From: Mucilaginibacter sp. SMC90
GTDB lineage: Bacteria; Bacteroidota; Bacteroidia; Sphingobacteriales; Sphingobacteriaceae
Assembly (NCBI RefSeq): GCF_022811725.1
Contig: NZ_CP094527.1
Coordinates: 6,076,001-6,140,000 of the forward strand
Length of the DNA: 64,000 nucleotides
Direction of reading: 5' to 3'
Shown here in pieces: positions 58,101 to 64,000 of this stretch. The number at the start of each line of letters is the position of its first letter. The stretch's first letter is position 1. The notes under the pieces were generated by a model. It did no database searches, was not told where the DNA came from, and was given only the letters and a program-made list of their open reading frames with translations. Position numbers and translations under genes: made by a program.

Positions 58101-60056
58101 TTACTTACCTGCCCAATTATCTGTACGGAAAGGCGATGCCGGTAAACCAACGCCATTGTATAAAGTACTTACCGGGTTATTGGCCCAGGCATACCTTACC
58201 GCAACCGGATTTTTAACATCCGGGCTGCTTACAATAACCTTATCGCCTTTTATTACCGCAGTTGCCCAATGAAATTTCATATCCTCGCCCGCTATGGCAA
58301 AGCCCTGCATGTTGTTGTCGCCCTGCGTTTTTAGGCCTCCTTCAGCATGATTAAAGCTTAATTCTATTTTATCGCCATCAATTTTCTGCGATTTATACAT
58401 CGGGCCTGAATATGGCTGCGTTTTGTGATAAGTTTTATCCAAAGCAACTATTGCCAGCCTCCGGCCAACCTCCTGTTTATTTTTAGGATGAATATTATCA
58501 GCTTCGCCAAGATCAATAGCCACAGCCATGCCGGTATTTGGTAACTCAAGAGTTTGGGTCTGTGCTTCCCGCAACTCTGCCCAACCTGAAGGAATTGGTT
58601 CTGCATCGCGCTTTTGCCAGTTGGCCAGCTGTACAAAATAGAACGGGAAATTGCCTTCGTTCCAGATAGTGCGCCAACCGTTTATCATTCCCTCAAACAA
58701 CTCTTTATATTGCCCTGCCCTGCCTGTATTAGCTTCGCCCTGGTACCAGATAGCTCCGCGGATTGTCATAGGAGTAAGCGGATTGATCATAGCGTTGTAT
58801 AATACTGCAAGCTTGTTAGGATTATTTGCAACAGGCATTGGCGGAAGCCCCTTGATATTAAAGCCTACTTTAAAATCCCAATTGCCGGCCAGGCTTATTT
58901 TTTCGCCCGATGCGGAGGTTAACTGCATCTCATCAACCCCATAAAGGCCACCGCCGCCGCCGCTGTCAAAAACCCGTACTGTAATTACAGTTTCACCGGC
59001 CTTTACTTTTGCAGCGGGGATAACATAACTGCGCGATTGTAAATAGCCTTCTGTTGCCCCTATTTTTTCGCCATTCACCCATGTAATATCATTATCATCT
59101 ATCTTACCCAGATTTATTTTAACATCTTTTCCGGCCCATTCTGCCGGGATAGTTACCTTTTTCCGAAACCAAACGGCACCGTCAAAATCACCCAGCACGC
59201 TCTTTTCAAAAAACTGAGGCAACACCATAGTTCTCCATCCGGTAGTATCAGGGTTAAAAGCGTTATTATTGGTATATCCCCAATCTGCCGCTGTAGCCTG
59301 CCGGTTCCAGGCTTCCAGTTTTTGTGCAAAAGTTTGCTGACTTTCAGTTTTAGCAGTTTCCTCCTGTCGTTTAATTTCCTGGCTAAAAGCAGGATTATTG
59401 GTTAAAGTATTTTCGTCGCTCCAGGCTTCGATCATGGTACCGCCCCAATTTGAGCTGATGAGCCCAATTGGAATTTTAACCTGCTTATTGATTTCCCTGG
59501 CAAAAAAATACGCTACCGACGAAAACTCGCCAATAGTTTGGGGCGAACACACCATCCAACCGTTATTGGCTACTTTTACACTGGTTTGCGGAATAAGGTT
59601 TATAGCCTGCGACACCTGCAATAAACGGATCTCGGGGTAATTGGCATTGGCAATTTCTTCTTTATAATTGCTCACCTGCCCCCAGCCTGCAACAGGCATT
59701 TCCATATTTGACTGGCCGGAGCATACCCATACCTCGCCTATCAATACATTATTTAAAACAACAGGTTCGCTGCCATCGGTAATTGTAACCTTATATGGGC
59801 CGCCGTATGATGGGGTTTTGATTTTCAGCTTCCAATCGCCATTGGCATCGGCAACGGTTGTGTAAGTTTTGTTGTTCCATGAAGAAGTAACGGTTACAGA
59901 TTTCCCGGCATCGGCTTTACCCCACACACGGGCCATTGTTTTTTGTTGTAAAACCATATTATCGCTAAAAACACCAGGCATTAACACTTTGGCAATAGCG
60001 CCGGTATTAAGCAATAAGCTTCCGATTATTACAGGTAAACACTTTTTCAGGTTCAT
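58101..60056 (-). CDS. Sialate O-acetylesterase-like SGNH hydrolase
   Basis: A 651-residue exported protein (signal peptide about 1-22). The SGNH motif GQSNMEMPVAG carries the catalytic Ser, and the C-terminal DNIHPKNKQEVGRRLA the Asp-His pair. A jelly-roll inserted domain (about 270-400; VTIPAEWAGKDVKINLGKIDDNDITWVNG) lies between the two halves. It removes acetyl groups from glycans such as sialic acid, xylan or rhamnogalacturonan. Confidence 0.92.
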   Translation of the reverse strand: MNLKKCLPVIIGSLLLNTGAIAKVLMPGVFSDNMVLQQKTMARVWGKADAGKSVTVTSSWNNKTYTTVADANGDWKLKIKTPSYGGPYKVTITDGSEPVVLNNVLIGEVWVCSGQSNMEMPVAGWGQVSNYKEEIANANYPEIRLLQVSQAINLIPQTSVKVANNGWMVCSPQTIGEFSSVAYFFAREINKQVKIPIGLISSNWGGTMIEAWSDENTLTNNPAFSQEIKRQEETAKTESQQTFAQKLEAWNRQATAADWGYTNNNAFNPDTTGWRTMVLPQFFEKSVLGDFDGAVWFRKKVTIPAEWAGKDVKINLGKIDDNDITWVNGEKIGATEGYLQSRSYVIPAAKVKAGETVITVRVFDSGGGGGLYGVDEMQLTSASGEKISLAGNWDFKVGFNIKGLPPMPVANNPNKLAVLYNAMINPLTPMTIRGAIWYQGEANTGRAGQYKELFEGMINGWRTIWNEGNFPFYFVQLANWQKRDAEPIPSGWAELREAQTQTLELPNTGMAVAIDLGEADNIHPKNKQEVGRRLAIVALDKTYHKTQPYSGPMYKSQKIDGDKIELSFNHAEGGLKTQGDNNMQGFAIAGEDMKFHWATAVIKGDKVIVSSPDVKNPVAVRYAWANNPVSTLYNGVGLPASPFRTDNWAGK

Positions 60057-60974
60057 TAAATTTTGATTTAAGAATATAGGTTTATTGATGAGCTGACTGG
60101 CCTTAAAGTTAAGCGCTATAACTCATAAATGAAAAAATGTTTTGAAGACATTTAAATGCATGACCAGTTGATCATAAATAGCCATAATGGCAACTATCTA
60201 TCCGCCACTTCTCCCAAACTAAAAAATGATCGTCAAATGTGCTCCGATTTTATTTGGTATCGAAAAAGAAATGCGTTAATGGAGCTTAAAGATTGCCCGA
60301 GGGCAAAGTCACTGAAGAAAATTGATCCCTTTATTTGTAATGTGCAAACAACAATACGCAATCACAAACAGATAAAGCGAGGTAAAATAAAACAATGTGC
60401 TATCCCTGGCTAACACATTGTTTTTTTAACTAAAACTGTATTTTACAATGAAAATACCCATTAAAGAACTATCGGGAATATCGATACAGGCAATAACAAA
60501 TACTACCTGGTAATTTTTAAGAACGCGGACCTTTGCCTGAAATACATCAGCAATCCTGCTAAACAAAAAGGGTTTGTGAAACCATTTATATTTTAACAAG
60601 ACGTGTTGAATACCGGTATCGTTGCAGGATGGGATATTTTTTATTCATGCTGATAAGATTAAGGTTAATGCAAAACTAAAGCAAATCAACGATACAAACG
60701 GCTAAACAGGCAAAAAAAGGTGATTTTTACTCATTAATCACCGTAACATTCAAGTTACACCAGTCAATACATGATGTTTTGGGCTCCATTTTGTGGCTGC
60801 AAGGCGTTTTAATGCACATTTTAACAAATAGTTGTCATTTAAATGCGTTATAGTTTTTAGCTATTACCTTATAGAATTAATTGATTGTGATTGTTGAAGT
60901 TAACATCATAATTTTATAAAGCTTAATACCTAACCAATAGTTTAAGCAGCCTATTCAATATATAACTCATAATT
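60057..60974. other. 918-bp gap with a hairpin and possible gene remnants
   Basis: No convincing gene. A frame at 60156-60413 (85 residues) has no recognisable motif and ends inside a hairpin (AAAACAATGTG ... CACATTGTTTT, 60389-60427) that looks like a rightward terminator. From 60465 to 60596 an open frame without a start reads coding-like (NKYYLVIFKNADLCLKYISN), and after a stop and a T6 run a second frame continues to about 60703 (FIHADKIKVNAKLKQINDTN). This could be an eroded gene. The rest, up to katG, is AT-rich and unremarkable. Confidence 0.4.
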
Positions 60975-63251
60975 ATGGAAAACGGATCAAATGACATCAG
61001 TAAATGCCCGTTCCACAACGGCACAATGAAGCACAATGTTGGCGGCGGCGGTACGCGTAACCACAATTGGTGGCCTAATCAGTTAAAGCTGAATATCCTG
61101 CGTCAGCACTCTTCGTTATCAAACCCTTTGGGTGAAGATTTTAATTATGCAGCAGCTTTTAAAAGCCTGGACCTTGAAGGTGTAAAAAAGGATCTGCATG
61201 CGCTCATGACCGACTCGCAAGATTGGTGGCCTGCAGATTTTGGACATTATGGCGGCTTATTTATCCGTATGGCCTGGCATAGCGCCGGCACCTACCGTGT
61301 AGGTGATGGCCGTGGGGGTGCAGGCGCAGGCTTACAACGTTTTGCCCCGCTCAACAGCTGGCCCGATAACGTAAGCCTTGATAAAGCCAGAAGATTGCTT
61401 TGGCCAATTAAACAAAAATACGGCCGTAAAATTTCATGGGCCGACCTGATGATCCTTGCCGGAAATATAGCGCTTGAATCAATGGGCTTTAAAACTTTTG
61501 GCTTTGCCGGCGGGCGTGAAGATGCCTGGGAAGCCGATGAATCTGTATACTGGGGTTCAGAAACTACCTGGCTGGGCGGTGATGTCCGTTATGCACATGG
61601 TTCGCACGGTGTACAGGAAGGGCACGGAGTGCTGGTATCAGATGATGACGCCGATGGCGATATTCATTCACGCAACCTCGAAAAACCACTTGCCGCTGTA
61701 CAAATGGGCTTAATATATGTAAACCCCGAAGGCCCGGATGGTAATCCTGATCCGGTTATGGCGGCTAAAGATATCCGCGATACATTTGGCCGTATGGCTA
61801 TGGACGATGAAGAAACCGTTGCATTGATAGCCGGCGGTCATACTTTTGGCAAAACCCATGGTGCAGCATCTGCAGATAACGTAGGCAAAGAGCCCGAAGC
61901 ATCTGATCTTGAACTACAGGGCTTTGGCTGGAAAAACAACTACGGCTCAGGTAAAGGTGCTGACACTATTACCAGCGGACTGGAAGTAACCTGGACCACA
62001 ACCCCAACCAAATGGAGCAATAATTTTTTCGAAAACCTGTTTGGTTTTGAGTGGGAATTAACAAAAAGCCCCGCAGGCGCACACCAATGGGTGGCTAAAA
62101 ATGCAGAAGCTATCATTCCGGATGCATATGACAGCACTAAAAAGCATTTACCAACCATGCTCACTACTGATCTTTCTTTAAGGTTTGATCCTGCATATGA
62201 AAAGATATCAAAGCGCTTTTTGGAAAATCCTGATCAATTTGCAGATGCATTTGCACGCGCATGGTTTAAACTTACCCACCGCGATATGGGCCCAAGGGTA
62301 CGTTACCTGGGTGCCGATGTGCCCGAAGAAATATTGCTTTGGCAGGACCCTATTCCGGCGGCTGATCATGCGCCGGTAATTGAGAGCGATATCGCGGCTT
62401 TGAAGGGGAAAATATTAGCATCGGGCTTAAGTGTATCTGAACTGGTTTCAACAGCATGGGCTTCAGCTTCTACCTTCCGCGGTACTGATAAGCGTGGGGG
62501 CGCTAATGGTGCCCGGATCCGCCTGGCCCCGCAAAGGTACTGGCAGGCAAATAATCCTGTACAATTGCAAAAAGTGCTGAGCGTACTTGAAGGCATACAA
62601 AAAGATTTTAACGGGAGCCAAACTGGCGGTAAAAAAATATCCCTGGCCGATTTGATCGTACTGGCAGGAAGCGCGGCTGTTGAAAAAGCAGCTAAAGACG
62701 GCGGTAGCAATGTTACCGTTCCGTTTACCCCTGGCCGTACCGATGCATCGCAGGAGGAAACCGATGTAGAGTCATTCGGTTATCTTGAACCTGCTGCCGA
62801 TGGTTTCCGCAATTACCGTAAAACAAAACACCCTGTTTCTACCGAAGAACTGCTGATTGACAAAGCTCATTTGCTTACGCTTACGGCACCCGAACTAACC
62901 GTACTATTAGGCGGCCTGCGTGTATTGAACATCAATCATGATGGCTCGAAGCACGGTGTGTTCACCTCGCGCGAGGGTGTGCTTAGTAACGATTTCTTTG
63001 TAAACCTGCTTGATATGGGTACAGCATGGAAAGCTACAGCCGCGGATAAGGAACTTTACGAAGGGAGCGACCGTACTACAGGCGCTGTTAAATGGACAGC
63101 AACCCGTGCCGATCTTGTGGCGGGTTCTAACGCTGAACTAAGAGCTATTGCCGAAGTATACGGAAGCGCTGACGGGAAGGACAAATTTGTGAATGACTTT
63201 GTGGCTGCCTGGGCAAAGGTAATGAACCTTGACAGGTTTGACCTGGCTTAG
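60975..63251 (+). CDS. katG: Catalase-peroxidase
   Basis: The 758-residue enzyme removes hydrogen peroxide. The distal heme triad Arg98, Trp101, His102 lies in FIRMAWHSAGTYR, the proximal region GGHTFGKTHGAA is present, and the Trp-Tyr-Met crosslink residues appear as Trp101, Tyr in GLIYVNPEGP and a downstream Met. The C-terminal half is the usual inactive duplicate. No OxyR or Fur site was recognised upstream. Confidence 0.97.
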   Translation: MENGSNDISKCPFHNGTMKHNVGGGGTRNHNWWPNQLKLNILRQHSSLSNPLGEDFNYAAAFKSLDLEGVKKDLHALMTDSQDWWPADFGHYGGLFIRMAWHSAGTYRVGDGRGGAGAGLQRFAPLNSWPDNVSLDKARRLLWPIKQKYGRKISWADLMILAGNIALESMGFKTFGFAGGREDAWEADESVYWGSETTWLGGDVRYAHGSHGVQEGHGVLVSDDDADGDIHSRNLEKPLAAVQMGLIYVNPEGPDGNPDPVMAAKDIRDTFGRMAMDDEETVALIAGGHTFGKTHGAASADNVGKEPEASDLELQGFGWKNNYGSGKGADTITSGLEVTWTTTPTKWSNNFFENLFGFEWELTKSPAGAHQWVAKNAEAIIPDAYDSTKKHLPTMLTTDLSLRFDPAYEKISKRFLENPDQFADAFARAWFKLTHRDMGPRVRYLGADVPEEILLWQDPIPAADHAPVIESDIAALKGKILASGLSVSELVSTAWASASTFRGTDKRGGANGARIRLAPQRYWQANNPVQLQKVLSVLEGIQKDFNGSQTGGKKISLADLIVLAGSAAVEKAAKDGGSNVTVPFTPGRTDASQEETDVESFGYLEPAADGFRNYRKTKHPVSTEELLIDKAHLLTLTAPELTVLLGGLRVLNINHDGSKHGVFTSREGVLSNDFFVNLLDMGTAWKATAADKELYEGSDRTTGAVKWTATRADLVAGSNAELRAIAEVYGSADGKDKFVNDFVAAWAKVMNLDRFDLA

Positions 63252-63295
63252 TGTCAAAAGCAACGCTGTTTTCAAGCGTTGATAAAAGTTTGTAA

Positions 63296-63343
63296 ACATA
63301 AAAAAGTCTGTTCTCAAATTATCGAGAACAGACTTTTTTATAG
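63296..63343. terminator. Bidirectional terminator between katG and SusD gene
   Basis: AAAAAGTCTGTTCTC and GAGAACAGACTTTTT form a 15-bp perfect stem around an 8-base loop, with A and T runs at the ends. Confidence 0.93.
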
Positions 63344-63356
63344 AATATCAATTAAG

Positions 63357-64000
63357 TTAATAACCAGGGTTTTGTACCAGTTTCGGGTTTAACTGCATTT
63401 CTGGTCTTGGTATCGGAAAAATGCGTTTATTAGGGTCAGCGTCTGTTTTGATGCCCCATTTTTTCTCAAACTGGCCAAAGCGGATCAGGTCATTACGCCT
63501 CCACATTTCCATAGAAAATTCGCGGCCGCGCTCATCTAATATATCAGACAGGGTTACTGATGTTAAAGGTGAAGCTTTTGCGCGTGACCTAACCTGGTTA
63601 ACCAATGCTAAAGGCGAATCGCCATTAGTGGTTGATGCGCCGCGTAAAATAGCCTCGGCTTTTTCCAGTAAAACATCGGCATACCTGAACATTGGTACGT
63701 CATTGCTTTGGTTACGGTCTGTACTTAAGCTATCCGGATAAAACTTATTGTTCCTGTAACCTGCTTCGTTGGCAAGCTCATCGTTGCCAATATCAAAAGT
63801 CGCCTGGTTTTTCCATACAATATCAGGCGTAAACTCCAATTGGTGTATCACCGTAGCATTGGGGTTAGGGCCCGAATAACTTGCATCAAGCCCGATATTG
63901 GTTGTTGTAATATTTATTGGTGTGCCGTCATTATTATACTGCTTGCCAACTAAAAATTGTTTTTTACGGATGTCATTTGCATCGTTAAACAGGGCGTAGT
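63357..64000 (-). CDS. SusD/RagB outer-membrane nutrient-binding lipoprotein, C-terminal part
   Basis: The frame is open from the stop at 63357 to the window edge, so the N-terminus is missing. The 214 visible residues show the SusD C-terminal signature: NDVPMFRYADVLLEKAEAILRG, LVNQVRSRA, ILDERGREFSMEMWRRNDLIRFG, and a final PIPRPEMQLNPKLVQNPGY. SusD binds glycans at the surface with a SusC porin, which should lie to the right. A GTG at 63851 is internal, not the start. Confidence 0.93.
   Translation of the reverse strand, partial: YALFNDANDIRKKQFLVGKQYNNDGTPINITTTNIGLDASYSGPNPNATVIHQLEFTPDIVWKNQATFDIGNDELANEAGYRNNKFYPDSLSTDRNQSNDVPMFRYADVLLEKAEAILRGASTTNGDSPLALVNQVRSRAKASPLTSVTLSDILDERGREFSMEMWRRNDLIRFGQFEKKWGIKTDADPNKRIFPIPRPEMQLNPKLVQNPGY

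Noticed and set aside
60156..60413. Open frame of 85 codons
   Set aside because: No recognisable domain and the stop is inside a hairpin loop; kept only as part of the gap description.
62366..62710. Leftward frame of 114 codons inside katG
   Set aside because: Shadow of katG; no promoter or protein-like motif.

Overview
The window looks like chromosomal DNA of a Bacteroidota member, most likely a Sphingobacteriaceae genome of the Mucilaginibacter/Pedobacter kind. The evidence is the many promoters of the Bacteroidota type (TAnnTTTG -7 boxes a few bases to about 35 bases before starts), the general lack of Shine-Dalgarno sites, a SusD/RagB nutrient-binding gene at the right edge, many lipoproteins and periplasmic glycoside hydrolases, and several families of interspersed palindromic repeats. 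No rRNA, tRNA, CRISPR array, phage or complete insertion sequence was seen. Genus assignment is inference.

Layout. 1-1 kb: first codons of typA/bipA and an esterase, both leftward. 1.1-6.6 kb: a five-gene rightward cluster (alpha/beta hydrolase, ATP-grasp ligase with a histone-H1-like Lys/Ala tail, YbdK/GCS2-type carboxylate-amine ligase, class I glutamine amidotransferase, second ATP-grasp). This is a predicted amidoligase pathway whose product I cannot name, and the best candidate for an undescribed system here. Every gap inside it carries repeat-like sequence. 6.6-16.9 kb: a tiny FeoB-associated-type protein, a GH18-like/deacetylase/GT2 fusion, a DUF3095 cyclase-like protein, a VOC protein, a secreted nuclease, a penicillin acylase-family hydrolase, a SYLF protein and DUF1203. 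17-22.5 kb: an orphan LuxE-like acyl-protein synthetase, a PH/SHOCT protein, a RES-Xre toxin-antitoxin pair with a visible operator, tyrS and an AcpH-like protein. 22.5-30.4 kb: rpsA with a structured leader, an ACT-domain protein, pyrR-pyrB, a serine hydrolase and two tandem paralogous lipoproteins.

30.4-39 kb: nested repeats, then a TolC-RND-adaptor efflux operon facing a divergent LysR gene whose 3' end overlaps a GH8 glycosidase. 39-46 kb: DUF1345, YwbE, argH, a GH78 rhamnosidase, a START-domain protein and a PIN-family toxin-antitoxin pair. 46.4-49.2 kb: lutABC lactate oxidation operon. 49.5-53.3 kb: a self-contained TetR cassette (two duplicated SDR genes, a DHA2 efflux pump, the TetR regulator) with three copies of one operator, each overlapping a promoter or promoter-like box. 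53.4-58 kb: a stand-alone receiver and small genes of unknown or stress-related role (DUF4268, DUF3892, NTF2-like, Crp/Fnr plus AhpD-like). 58-64 kb: sialate O-acetylesterase, a region with possible gene remnants, katG, and a SusD-family gene cut by the window edge.

Carbohydrate enzymes (GH8, GH78, sialate O-acetylesterase, SusD) are scattered rather than forming one locus. Resistance and stress functions (RND pump, TetR/MFS cassette, KatG, AhpD-like) and two toxin-antitoxin pairs make the second half more accessory in character.
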